A model generated the notes under the pieces. It was given only the letters and a program-made list of their open reading frames with translations. It ran no database searches and was not told where the DNA came from. This document shows, one piece after another, positions 11,931 to 23,609 of a stretch of 64,000 nucleotides of DNA. Position 1 is the stretch's first letter; each line of letters begins with the position of its first letter. A program made the position numbers and the translations under genes. The DNA comes from Anthopleura xanthogrammica (Eukaryota; Cnidaria; Anthozoa; Actiniaria; Actiniidae): the NCBI GenBank assembly GCA_964019055.1, contig OZ025209.1:12012981-12076980 (forward strand). Reading direction: 5' to 3'.

Positions 11931-12228
11931 AGGCTCAGACACACGGTGCAACATTTCATGCAACATTATGCAACATTCTGAAAGGTTACTACCCAATGAC
12001 ATACCAAACGAGTGAAAATGCTGACGTACCGTCAACAGACTGGATTCATTTATAAAAGTGTGCGTTTACGAACAAAAACGTATACGTGTGTGGACGAGGT
12101 CTAAGGCGTTTAACTTGCAGACATGGTCAATTCTTGTGGTTTACAAGTGTTCGAACTGATCGAAATAATTCGAGAAATAATACTTCCCAATTGGAATGTC
12201 AATAAAATATTTTAGTGTGTCGGAGCCT
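11931..12228. mobile_element. MITE with TTAA target-site duplication, second family
   Basis: Element of 298 bp with inverted ends AGGCTCAGACACAC (left) and GTGTGTCGGAGCCT (right; one mismatch), flanked by TTAA at 11927-11930 and 12229-12232. No coding capacity. A different family from the 9610-9955 element, since the ends do not match. Confidence 0.75.
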
Positions 12229-12319
12229 TTAATGTGACTGCCTACTATTGAAAGTTCGATTTGAGCCCACGATTTGAGCGCGCACAAAAACCGCTTAATA
12301 ATCTTCACAATTTCATTGA

Positions 12320-12830
12320 GGAACCATACACGTTTTGAACTTCATCAGGGCAAAACCCTCAAAATTTCCACGGGACTCAATCGAAAAAAAAAACGTCTAA
12401 AGATCTACGTTATATCAATTTGTTTTAAAGTTAATTTTTCTAACGCATGAAAAAATAGATTTTTTATAGGAATTTTTGTTTTACTTTATGAGACTTTTTG
12501 AGAGCACTGAAAGGACGAAGTATGATAAATCAAGGTATGTTTTTTTGTCTTTTTGTCAAAAAAAAATCCATGTCGTATTGTAGAGTGATTCACTAGCCGG
12601 TATTTGTGCAATTATATAGTCTGCAAAGAACTATTATCTTATGAGTTGTAATTGTTTTCTGATCACTTCTAGTGGCGCAAATTTTGCTCGCGCTTAGGCA
12701 TCTATTAAATGCTGATTATCTCGAAAACGAGCTCGGGACAGACACCCCATTTTTCTTTTCATATTCGGAATCATCATTAAATTTTTAAAAAAGTTAATTT
12801 TTCCCCAAAAAAATAGCCAGTCACCTTAAG
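12320..12830. repeat. interspersed repeat, copy 1 (uninterrupted)
   Basis: About 510 bp sharing an ordered series of blocks with 40604-41430: GAACCATACACGTT, GGGCAAAACCCT, GTTAATTTTTCTAACGCATG, GTGATTCACTAGCC, CTTATGAGTTGTAAT, then TATCTCGAAAACGAGCTCGG and CACCCCATTTTTCTTTTC. No reading frame. Confidence 0.75.
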
Positions 12831-13216
12831 CATGATATAAGTGCGGAATTTGCAGCCGAATAAACATTCATCCGACAATTTTTCCTTCGACATTTTCTAC
12901 GGAAATGTAATTATTTCAACAGAAGAAAATGACAGAGTAATTTTTCCTCATATTTCCTTTGATTTCCTTGTTTCATTTTTGCAGGACTCGGTTACCCAGA
13001 GTGCTTTGTGAACTTTGATGCACATTACGTATTAGAAAGAACATGATCTGGTTTCCATGATCTAATATATAACATACTACCGATTTTGTTATTGGATACA
13101 CAAAGGTCAGACCTTTACATTCTCTTGAATCCACAGCAAAAAAAATGCCGAGAAAAAAACGCAGACGCTAATATTATTCTTTAGTGTCACTCATAGCATG
13201 TTGCCATGGTAACGGT

Positions 13217-16200
13217 TCAGTTGCTCGCTTGCACCATGTCACGTGCAACTTGGAAAGCAGCTATCAATGAACCAAGCTGAATCTTCTCTACTGTCCCTGC
13301 AGCAAGTCTGTGCCTGATGAGAAAAAAATTCATTCTCAGAAACCTTGGTATACGTACCTCTTTAGCTTGGGAGTAATGTTTTCCCATTTCAGACCACATG
13401 TCATTCAGTGAGTATCATTTCTTTGTTTAACGGTTACGCATGAGAAGACACATGAATATGGATACAACTCAAACAAAGAATATTATTCTCAAGAGAATGA
13501 CACGTGGTCTGAAATGAGAAAACATTACGCCCAAGCTGGTCTATTATGGCAAGAGTACTAAACAGAGCAATATTGATGGCTTGTCCTTCATTTTGAAAAC
13601 TATCGATTCCTTTGTTCTGGATTTTCCCCCCTTTTTTTCTTTAGAGCCAGGTGCCCAGTGCACGCACGAACCGAGCAATCACGACGCACTTCGATGCTTC
13701 CGAAAATGATTTCCCGAAAATGTCTCATTTCCATGTCCGCCCGCGATACTTTTGACAGCGACCATCGAATCTCGGAAATATACTGCATTGCATGTTTTAA
13801 CATTTTGAAATAGAAAGATACAGTTCGATTCCCACCTGGGACTCAGATTCTTTTCTGATTTCCCTATGTCTGTATCATTAATTCCTATTTATTTATACAT
13901 AAAATTGAATAAAAAATGATGCATGTACTCACTCGACATCGGCCATTTTCTCCAGCAAATATATCCGTACCTTGGCAGGAAAATCCACTGAAACAATTGA
14001 TTACTTATTAAATATGTTGATAAATATTATACACAACCACATTAAAGAAAAGCGTTCTCACGGCCAGGATTATTAAAATTCGGGGGTCCACAGGGCCCAT
14101 AGAGAATCCAAAAGAGGGTAATTTTGGAGAGGAGGGGGTCCACACTTATGATTAGGTTAGAAATTGAAAAGTAATGCTCTATATCAACGTAGCTTGATGC
14201 CGCGTGGAATTTGCGATCTTTTACCGAAAAGGTGAACGATAATTATACACAAGAATTTTTTTGCACAAGAAAAGTCTTTCCGCCCTCCGTACCCCTCAAG
14301 CTATTTCTACTGCGTCATTTAAAAAAAAAATCGCGTCATTTAAAAAAAAAATCGCGGCAATGTTGCGGTCTGGTAAGAACACTGGATAATCCTTGAAGAA
14401 CCTCTGGTCTAATCAAAGTCTACAAATCTATACGTGTACAGTCAAAAAGCTGCCCAAAAACGTTATAATAATTTCATAATCGTTGAATGACGAAAGCTAA
14501 AAGTGCAGTATTATACACCCAACTTGACTGTTACTTTGTCTCGCACAACAGTGTAAATCATACCTATCATGTTCGTTTCATTTCATGTATAGACTCTGAT
14601 AGAAAGACTCAGAAAGTAGTTTCTGCAAATCTCATCTCACCTCTGTGTACATAGGTATGTACTTCTGTAAGGATGTCCTGTAATGCCAGACCTTTGAGGG
14701 TTTTTAACTTCATTATATCTTTGAAATGTTAATAAATAACTGATCTTTTTATACTAAGCATTTTTTAATTTTATCTTATGCATTGAGCAGCTACAAGTTA
14801 AATGGATTGAATGCAAATGCAAAGACTTTGTTTTTCTTTGCATTTCATGATTATTTTCTAAAAAGAGAATTAGCTAGAAAATGTGAGTTCAATATCTTTT
14901 CACTCATTATTTGTAATTTTCAACTCGCATTTAGCCAATTATTTTGTGGGAATTTCGAACCTTGATAAGCAACTCAATAACATATTTGAATGAACTTATT
15001 TATTACCAAAACTTGGTAGGACCGCAAAAAGCCCACTAAGACTTATCATATTTTTTCATTAATTTAGGTGCATATTATGATAATCTGCTAAGACTTGTTC
15101 AATTCTGATGCCTTAGTAATATAAAGAGCAAAAGGATACTGTTATAAGCTGTGGAAAAATCCTCGTTAAGCATCCATTCAACAATCTTAGAGATGTCTGA
15201 GCGCAAGGGTTGTCCAGTGCAGAGATAAACATTGACCTCGTTTACAACATCAAAAGCCAGTGATGTACTCTGTGACAGGGGAAAAAAAGATAAAAAGGAT
15301 GGAGCAAGACTATGACAAATATATAACACATTTAAGACACTATTTTGAATACACGTGAAACTAAAAGTATTACTAAGAAATGGGGGGATGAGTTAAAAAA
15401 GACAGTATTTTGCGGTGGTTCCAAAGAGTAGCTTTCGTTCCATAATGCCCACCTGTAGCTAGTTGGGACTGTGTTGGTGTGTTGGTGTGTCGAATACAAC
15501 AAATGAATAAGAAGGAAACTTCATCACCATGTAAAAAAGTTAAAACTTTACTGTCCTTCTAATTCCCTCTTTTACTCCTGCGAAGGATATCTCCCAAAAC
15601 GTCTTTATGTACAGTTATAACTTTTTTACACAGTATTTAAGGGCGCTTTCCATTAGCCGGAACTGACTGGTCAGGCTTGTCAACTTAAAATGGAGAAGAC
15701 CTTTTAGCTTGAAATAGCTTGATCTGGACAGTTCTGATTAATAACGGAATTCTCTTTAAGAATGGACCGGTCTGGCTAATGGAAAGCACCCTAAGTTTCC
15801 TTCTTATTTACTTGTTCTTTCAACTGAATCTGATTTCAATTTAGAAGATGATTTTTACAAGTTAGAACATTTACTAGTGGTTCAATCCTATTTTACCTGT
15901 AATATATTGAGCGCCTTTCTCATGTCACCTTTAGCTAGTCTCACCAAACTCTGTCTTCCATCATCTGTGATATTAACCCTGTAAGATAATGATAATTATA
16001 ACTTAGCCAAAATATACAGTAGCTCAAGCTCTGATTCGTTAATTACCATGCCTCAGCATGCATCCATAACTTAATAGACTGCAGGCTGAAGTGATTGAGA
16101 AGTGTGCACTATGTACTGAAGATTTTGTTACAATGAAAGTAGATTTTTTTTCAATACATTTTTTCCCCAGCTTTGCTGTGATACTGTATGCCTTGTGAAA

Positions 16201-19200
16201 CTCTTAGAGCAGTTTTCGTATGATTGGGAAACGGTACAGCAGATTCGTAGCCGTACTGTAGCCTTACCGTATCTTACCATAGCTGTAACTATGCATTCTG
16301 ATTGGATGAATTAATGGAAGACAATGGGAAGCCATTTCAATGTTACAGCATGTTGTACTGTGTTCATGTTGTAAGTCAGTACCATATATGTTTCCCACTC
16401 ATATGAAAACCACTCAATGCTTCTTTCATGCATACTGTAGCAGTGTGAACTATTTCTTCAACTGTCTACACAACTATAGCTCAGTGTATAGGACTAATAG
16501 CTTGTATTGGTAGTACACTTGCCTCTCACCTATGGAGCCAGCTGAGTTGACCTTCAGAACAAAGCCAAGGTCAACCAATCAGAATTAAGGATTCTACATT
16601 GTATTTTGATTAGCATTTCCTATGTCCCTAGATGGGAAATGACCCATAATTCCTTTCAGGGGATGCAATTAACTCAGATGGGGTCTTCAGCATGATTTCT
16701 GGACTCCGCATCACATGTGAGTAGAGTTGGTTAGGTCTCTCCCACCCCTCCCTCTCTAGATAATCTGATTACTTATCTATTTACCGTTCACTGTCGATGA
16801 CATGTTCCACTCTTGACATCATTTGGTCTGAGTTCAGAGGACCAAACCTGAACCGTGTGCACCGGGACTGCAACGCTGGAATAATTTTGGTCAAATAATT
16901 GCCTATCAAGCAGAATCTGGTATTTTCTGTGAACTTCTCCATCACTAAAAAAAATTTAAAGATATCATAAATCTTAAGATAACAATTATCTACAAGTTGT
17001 AACAAAAATACTGATACAGGGCTCATTATTAATGCCAATATGATGCTAATGATGATAAATCAACAACAAAAGGAACTGGAATTAAGGTTGTAATTATAAG
17101 CACCTCTTCTGAGAGCATTCTGTGCATCATCTGTCATTGCATCAGCTTCATCAAGTATCACTAACTTAAATCCAGACCTACAAACATCAAAGATAAGAAC
17201 AGCAAACTAATAATTATCAAATAATCATAATTTTTTTTAAATCAGATAAACAGTAAAAGCTATCTTAGATGATGCTACTTCCTTGTAGATGTATGCATAT
17301 TGTTTTCCTGGGGGTTGATGACACAGCCTTAAACAGTTCTCCACATTGGCACACCATTTTACAGAATGACCAAATTTAATGTATTTACAAGTATACTTCT
17401 ATGCACAGGCTTTTGCTGCCAAATGAGCTTACATGCCTTCTGTAGTAAAACCAGCCAGCTTTGCATATTTACAATATGTATTGGCTTAGTGTACAAAAGC
17501 CTGTGCATAAAAGTATGCAAACACATTAAATGTGGTTATACTTTTGGGCATCACGCTATAAGAGTGTGACAAGCTGCAAAGAAAAGTTTATTCTAAGGAC
17601 TGATCATAAAGTAAAGGGAGGCTGGGCCAGCAAAAACAGAGGGCCAAATAATTTTGAGCTCCTTGAAAGGGGTGAGCTATCTATAAAATGGAACATCTAT
17701 GCAATTTTGCTTCAAAACAGGGGGTGGGTCATCACTTTTTCAACTGCATTCCATAATAGGCCAGCATAAAAATATGCTAAGTCAATTCTAGTTGTGCCGG
17801 TCCAACCCCCCCCCCCCCCCCCTTTACTTTATGACCAGTCACTAATGTACGAGCTTAATATACTTAATATACTGATATCACTTACTTGAATATTGTCCTT
17901 GTACTTGCAAAACTTAGTATAGCACCTCTGACAATACCAATCCCTCTATCATCAGATGCATTCAACTACAGGAATACAAAGGCAGTTTACAAATGTATAA
18001 CATATTATTAAGGGACCAGTCATTATTTACAGCGAGGGGGGCTAGGGGCTGGTACAAATAGAGGGGGGCCAGCATTTTTTATACTACACAAAGGACAGGG
18101 CTAAGAGCAGTTTGGGGGGGAGGGGTCACCAAAATTTTGCAAGTGAAAATCATTTGTGCAAGTGAATAATGGCGGGTCACTAACTATGTGCAACTTACTT
18201 TGCAAAATACATAGAGCAAGGAAGTAAAAAAATTAAAATAAAGTACAATAAGATTGTGTGCACCTATATTCTTGTACATGATCTTGTACATGTCTGAATC
18301 AAATTTCTTATTAGGGGAAAGTGTAAAATTTTCTCACAAGAACCAAAAATGTATAAATTTTCATATAACAATGTATCCTAAAAACTACAGTAGGACATAG
18401 ACCCTTAAAATAAAGTACAATAAGATTGTGTGCACCTATATTCTTGTACATGATCTTGTACATGTCTGAATCAAATTTCTTATTAGGGGAAAGTGTAAAA
18501 TTTTCTCACAAGAACCAAAAATGTATAAATTTTCATATAACAATGTATCCTAAAAACTACAGTAGGACATAGACCCTTGCACATGACGTGAAAGCAGCTC
18601 AATTTCAAGGAAAAAACAAAAGAATTCTGATCTCTTGAGAATTGGAGCCTATTGTTTCCTCCAAATTGAGATGTTTTCTGACATGCTGGACAAGGTCTTA
18701 CGACAAATAGGTAAATACACTAAGAAAACATATGAAAACTTGTCTTCACCTCTAGAACCATTGAGGTAAACTCTTTGTCTGGATACAGTTGCTTAGCAAC
18801 AGCAAGTATGGTAGATGTTTTGCCAGTTCCAGGGGGGCCATAGAACAACAGATGAGGCAGACGATCCTCAGATATGAACCTCTGGACTTGAGGATATAAC
18901 AGAAATAAAGGAAAAAATCTTCAACTAGATCAAAATGAGAATATCCCCCTTTGCATTGAAGCGAGACGAACGGTGAGCTGGCAATGATAGGGACATGTGG
19001 ATAATTGTCCAAGGTGTTAAAAAAGGTCTCCATCATTGCTAGCTCACCGTTCGTCTCGCTTCGATGCAAAGGCAGGGCTACCTTTCAAGATGGCGCAGAG
19101 AACTGTATGTAAAGTATGTATGTACATGTACATGTATGCAGTGTGTATGATCTTTTTTTTGTAATTTTGGGGTAATATTATACATAATTAATAATAATAA

Positions 19201-19677
19201 TAATCTGGTGTCAGAAGATTTCAAACTGAATTCAAGTTTCACTTCTGTGCCATAAAGATGCAGGGAACTTAAAGCCTAGTGTCTGTACATGAAGGTAGGG
19301 TTTCCCAAGTGCCAGAACTAGGGACAAGTCTTTTTTTTTTTTTTTCCCAGGATTTGCCAAAGAGTTAGTACAAACAGTTATCATTCATTCATCTTCAAAA
19401 GAGGATTATATTTTTCTTGTGAAAACGTTCAAGCTTCAAGCTAAAGTTTGGACTTGAGCTGAAGGCTAGTATACAGTAGCTTACCAGGAAACAAGACTAC
19501 TTACTCGTATTGATTATATCCTTGTGTGAAATTAAATCATCTAAGCAATTCGGTCTATACTTTTCTACCCTAAATACAAGAGAAATAGTTTCACATTATT
19601 AACAAGACACTTCTTGTTCACCAAGATGTTGATCGTTCTTACCAAGGAAGATTCGCTTTTGTTTCAGCTACCACCAT
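13217..19677 (-). CDS. RFC5: replication factor C subunit 5 (clamp loader ATPase), complete
   Basis: Small subunit of the RFC clamp loader, which opens PCNA rings and loads them at primer-template junctions; it also serves alternative loaders (RAD17, CTF18, ATAD5). Eleven coding exons on the minus strand: 19677-19643, 19569-19505, 18886-18750, 17965-17886, 17177-17104, 16944-16785, 15978-15897, 15269-15140, 14718-14641, 13987-13933 and 13313-13217. All joins keep frame, giving 330 residues; human RFC5 has 340. Motifs in order: VEKYRP (RFC box II), Walker [21 protein letters not shown] (RFC box IV), Walker [26 protein letters not shown] (sensor 1 and SRC arginine-finger motif), [11 protein letters not shown] (sensor 2 region), then the C-terminal collar with [11 protein letters not shown] and [11 protein letters not shown]. 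These match RFC5 better than RFC2 or RFC4. The start gives [12 protein letters not shown] leading into the conserved WVEKYRP. Introns are heavily colonised by MITEs. Confidence 0.96.
13364..13537. mobile_element. MITE, 'AGCTTGGGCGTAATG' family, copy 2
   Basis: Complete copy with inverted ends AGCTTGGGAGTAATG and CATTACGCCCAAGCT, and inner arms TTTCAGACCACATGTCAT and ATGACACGTGGTCTGAAA. The centre holds TTTCTTTGTTTAACGGTT. It lies about 50 bp from the acceptor of the last RFC5 exon. Confidence 0.85.
15506..15808. mobile_element. nested palindromic elements
   Basis: An outer inverted pair (AATAAGAAGGAAACT on the left, AGTTTCCTTCTTATTT on the right) encloses an inner element of about 150 bp at 15642-15792. 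The inner ends read GGGCGCTTTCCATTAGCC and GGCTAATGGAAAGCACCC. This suggests one MITE inserted in another. In an RFC5 intron. Confidence 0.65.
16200..16420. mobile_element. palindromic MITE
   Basis: Inverted ends GCAGTTTTCGTATGATTGGG and CCCACTCATATGAAAACCAC (imperfect). Contains several CCGTA/TACGG-like motifs. In an RFC5 intron. Confidence 0.6.
16485..16765 (+). mobile_element. SINE-like element, tRNA-derived family
   Basis: The head TATAGCTCAGTGTATAGG (A-box-like) and GTACACTTGCCTCTCACC precede the family body CTGGACTCCGCATCACATG, GTGAGTAGAGTTGGTTAGG, TCTCTCC. An unrelated stretch lies between head and body. The B box is not clear in this copy. Confidence 0.5.
17355..17575. mobile_element. 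MITE, 'GCACAGGCTTTTGCTGCC' family, copy 1
   Basis: Left part ATGACCAAATTTAATGTATT then ACTTCTATGCACAGGCTTTTGCTGCCAAA (from about 17395). Right part GCCTGTGCATAAAAGTATGC and ACATTAAATGTGGTTATACTT form its inverted arm. Matches the element at 41008-41217. In an RFC5 intron. Confidence 0.7.
17592..17846. mobile_element. MITE with G-rich/C-rich ends
   Basis: Left end AAGGACTGATCATAAAGTAAAGGGAGG, right end a run of C's followed by TTTACTTTATGACCAGTCACT; these are imperfect inverted repeats. The C run (about 17 bases, 17806-17822) lies inside the right end. A related G-rich element follows at 18012-18182. In an RFC5 intron. Confidence 0.65.
18012..18182. mobile_element. MITE with G-rich ends, related to 17592-17846
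   Basis: Left AGGGACCAGTCATTATTTAC followed by GGGGGGCTAGGGGC; right AGTGAATAATGGCGGGTCACT. The inverted ends are imperfect. GGGGTC and GGGGCCAGC blocks recur in the G-rich element inside the transposon near 54333. Confidence 0.55.
18233..18576. repeat. 172-bp tandem duplication, apparently perfect
   Basis: Two head-to-tail copies (18233-18404, 18405-18576) that read base-for-base the same, from TTAAAATAAAGTACAATAAG to GACATAGACCC. The lack of divergence implies recent duplication or assembly error. In the RFC5 intron between exons 17965-17886 and 18886-18750. Confidence 0.9.
18948..19072. mobile_element. short palindromic MITE
   Basis: Arms CTTTGCATTGAAGCGAGACG (+AACGGTGAGCT) and its near complement ending CGTCTCGCTTCGATGCAAAG, around a loop of about 60 bp. 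In an RFC5 intron. Confidence 0.85.
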
Positions 19678-20426
19678 AATGCCACTACGAAGGGTGAATA
19701 TAAACTAGAATGGAGTGTTGGTGAACCAAATTTAGTCCAGAATTAGTTATTAAAATACTAAATGTCGACTGGAAAAGAAAGGATAAAACAAGCTTCGAAT
19801 CCTTCGAATCTACAATCAGCTTCACGTTCCCGCCAAATATAGACCCGCTGTCCACATATGACAGGCTCATTTTTCCTTACCACAGGCAGCCCACCGGAAA
19901 GGGGAATTTGACCACTTAATTACCCAGTGTCTTCCGCAAAGAAAATTCCAAAAAAAGTTCCACCCAAAAGGAAAAAAATATTGTTACACGATTTTAAAAG
20001 AAAAACATATCTTTATTCAAGAACACAGGCTTGTTTTTTTTTATCGCAAGTAGAACTTTTGTATCTAGGGCACCGAATCCCCTTAGTTACCGTTGCTATG
20101 TCCCACAAGCTCAAGAAATTAGCAAAAATATCTCAGAATTTAAGACTCTGGTCGCAGAAAATTTATTATAAATTATTTCATTTGTGAACTGTGTTGTGAA
20201 AATAAAAGAGATTGCTTCATAATCCTCGTAGTACTCTTTAAAACAAATACTGTGTACGTGTTTGTGAGAAAATATTTTAATTTCACTGGGAAAACTGCTG
20301 CAACACGGTGATTGGTTCTGAGTCGGAACCATGAATTTAGTTAAAAAGATAGACCAGTTTTAGTCGAATGAGTAAATTATTTATTTAATCGAGGCTGCAG
20401 GGTAGCTTTAAAGAAGTATTCAAATA

Positions 20427-20670
20427 GCCAATGTGCATGAGCTCGAAATTATAGCACAAAGCATGTTGGGAAAGTGAGTTCTTCTGCTTTTTTTTATCTG
20501 ATAATTTTTCCTTCGACATTTTCTATGGAAATAAAGGACTTCAGCAGGCGAAAATAACAGAGTAATTTTTTCTGATAGTTCCTTTGAATTCCCTGTTACA
20601 TTTTTAAAGAACTCACTTTCCCAGAGCTTTTTTGTGAGCTTTGATGCACATTGCCTATTTGAACCTTTCA
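20427..20670. mobile_element. palindromic element, second copy near 12855-13050
   Basis: Ends TTCAAATAGCCAATGTGCAT and TTGATGCACATTGCCTATTTGAA are inverted. The interior (GATAATTTTTCCTTCGACAT, CAGAGTAATTTTT, CACTTTCCCAGAG) matches 12855-13050. No coding capacity. Confidence 0.65.
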
Positions 20671-21223
20671 GTCTCGACTGAATGTTTGACCAGTGAATCC
20701 ATGGAAGGAAAGTTGTGAATAAGTTTTACGGCTTGAAAATTTAATTCGTGGAAAAAATAATAGACATAATGACGTCTTTATTAGTGAAAATCAACTTTAT
20801 TCTCCAATGAACCATAATTAATATTCTGCTGTTTTCTATAATCTCACCCAACTAATCAGAATGCTAAACAATCATGTTTAATTGCCGACTTTCGAACCAC
20901 TTTAAGAACAAGTGTTACATAAGATAGGACACAGCATGTAAGATATCATGGAATTTCAGCTTGATGGATGGGCAAGCTATAGACAGATACTGTACGATAT
21001 ATATAATATATAGGTATATGATGCATGGTATTACTATCCTGGCACCCCCCTGGCAACCCCGGGGGCACTCAATTTACTTTAACAATGTCAACCAGTCACG
21101 ATAAAGAGTGGCGTCAATCAGAAGTTATCAATTAGAAGCATATATTGACATCAGTCAATCACAGTGTTTCATTCCCACACGTTAGGGTAGGAGCTTGTAA
21201 AACACGTTATGAGGAGCTATTCT

Positions 21224-21406
21224 GCTTGGGCGTAATGTTTTCCCATTTCAGACAACGTGTCATTCCCTAGAGTATCATTTCTTTGTTTAACGGTTGCACA
21301 CGAGAAGACACACAAATATGAATACACATCAAACAAAGAATCTCATTTTCAAGAAACTATGACAAGTGCTAGTAGTCTTAAATGCATGGGAAAACATTAC
21401 CCAAGT
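21224..21406. mobile_element. MITE, 'AGCTTGGGCGTAATG' family, copy 3
   Basis: Left end GCTTGGGCGTAATGTTTTCC and TTTCAGACAACGTGTCATTCC, centre TTTCTTTGTTTAACGGTTGC, right end AAAACATTACCCAAG. Slightly decayed. Confidence 0.8.
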
Positions 21407-22209
21407 CAAAAAGGTCTAATATAATCCATATCCATCGAATCGTTAACAAGTGAATCAGAAACAGATTCACTGATGCTTAGCTGCGTTTTAAATGATTAGA
21501 TATAAATGAAACGAATGCGTTACGTTCATTGTCACGGTAATGTCACGCAAGAATTTGACGACATCCGCTGAACCAATCACAGTACAGCGCACACGGTTAC
21601 CGTTTATCCAATGAGATTTTTTTACCGTCGCAGTCGCGCCGCACGCCTGTCATGAGCTATTATCTCTAACACTGTACTCATGAAATAGTTCCGCGAAAAA
21701 TGACTTATTTGGTAAATGGCCAAGATTTTGAATTTAGGTGGTTTCATTTTTATTTTCAGATTTGCTTTTGGATTTTTGTGCAGGAATTCAGTGTCATAAG
21801 AATTCAATCAAAGCTCAGGGGTTCCGCAAGGAATGTTTTGGGGCCCTTTGGTTGTTTTCGTTATAGATCTTTCTATTTTCTACCAGGACCGGCAATACAT
21901 CGGTCATCATCAACTAATACAACTAGTGAAACCAGGAAACGCAGATCTTTGGAGCGTAAGTGTTCTTAAATAAGTATAGACACCACCAGGTCAGGTTGAT
22001 TCAAGACAAATTCCAACAAAGAAATAATGAATATATAGAGAATATTTCTATCTATTTCTTTTGTACGAGAATTATATCGTATTTTGATGAAGGGTTTTCC
22101 TGATCAAAAGAAGATCTTGAATTGAGCCAGGTGTCCACGTTGGGAGAGAAGCGCAGCCGCCTTGGTTCCCTTAAAGCTGCATGTCATTGCGTGATCAACT
22201 AAATGATTA

Positions 22210-23565
22210 TTAAAGCAGATGAAATCGAGGTGCTTTGAGAAAGATTCCAAACAAAGTAAGAGTGCCAATGACGACTGATATTATCAGAAACATTCTGTCT
22301 AGTACTCGTGCTGCTTTCTTCCATTCCTTCTGGTTTCTTTCCCTTTCTAATGATAACTCCGATTTACTGTCATCATTAGACAGGCTCCCAAATCCTACTC
22401 CTGAAAGAAAATAACTTTTCTTTCTTGCGTTATTGTCTTGGTTATCGTAGTACTTTTTCTTTGTCCCGTTTTGTTTTAATCTGTGGCGCCTGAATCGCGT
22501 TTTGTCAATTCCTCGCCGAGTCGGGGCGTTGTTATTTCTTCTGGCTGGTGAAGTATTATTGGTAAACATATTATCGATTGACACCGAGGTAGAAGGGGTA
22601 AGCTGGTACCCTTCAGGGAACTCGCGCACAGTATTCCATCTATTTTGCTTGGAATTTGTTGTATCATTGTTATCGATAATGGTTTCGACGATAGAATAAG
22701 AATCGCTAAGTTCATCCAAGTCACCCTGGTTGGAACTCAAGCGATTGGAATCGCTGTAATTCTTATTCTTTCGAAAGGGAAATGCCAACGTTGCGATCCA
22801 CACGAGAATCACTTTGCGCAAGAATGTGGGCATCCTACGAGTGCTCCGGTGATAGAAGTTGAGGATAAAAGTTGTGACTGTAAGGGATGATCCTATTTCT
22901 ATCATCGTTGCGAAGTAATATTGTCCCAGTAAAGGGAATCCATAGGAAGGCATTAATTCCGAGGTAAGTTGCTGGAATACAGTCATAGCAAGGAGGACAG
23001 TGATACTTAAGCCAATCCGTTCCCCAGATTCGGGCGGTAGTACAAATCCGAGAAAAATCATGGACGATATCAGTGAACATGGAATGATCAACTTCATAAT
23101 GTAATCCCAAGAAACCCGCGAGATTTCAATCGTGATGGTAACATCAACAAAGTCGTGTATGCAGCATTTGTAATGTTTCTGCTTCCTTTTGGACGTGATA
23201 CTGTTCAGCACCCATTCGCCATTTTTGATATAGTTCTGATTAAGCACATTGCTGTCTTTAGGGTACATATCAATTTTCGAGATGTCAAAAGACCAAGAAC
23301 CAAATTTCAGCTCGCATTTTTGGTCATCAAAAGGAAAGTAGGTGACGTCAACCATACAAATACTTTTAAAAATGGCGGGGTTCAGCCATAAGCAGCCTCC
23401 GTCATAACTGAGAGCAACGTTCGCTTTGTACGTGTATTTCCCTCCACCGAATCTGTCTTCCTCGTCTATGCTGTAACAAAATCAAAAGTTTTCTTTTTGT
23501 AACAATGATTTTAAATCAGAGCAAATGACAAAGGACGCAAAAACATGCATAAAATATTGACACAC

Positions 23566-23609
<44 letters not shown>

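Larger units (their letters stand above)
11626..13216. other. intergenic region between convergent ZSWIM7 and RFC5
   Basis: Holds the 3' flank of ZSWIM7 (a weak ATTAAA at 11791-11796), a TTAA-flanked MITE at 11931-12228, an interspersed repeat at 12320-12830 whose second copy is at 40604-41430, and part of another repeat family at 12855-13050 that recurs at 20427-20670. No gene seen. Confidence 0.6.
19678..22209. other. intergenic region between RFC5 and the first nAChR gene
   Basis: Upstream flank of RFC5 and 3' flank of the receptor gene. Contains a palindromic element at 20427-20670 and a MITE copy at 21224-21406. Short open frames here lack splice context or family resemblance. No gene supported. 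Confidence 0.55.
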
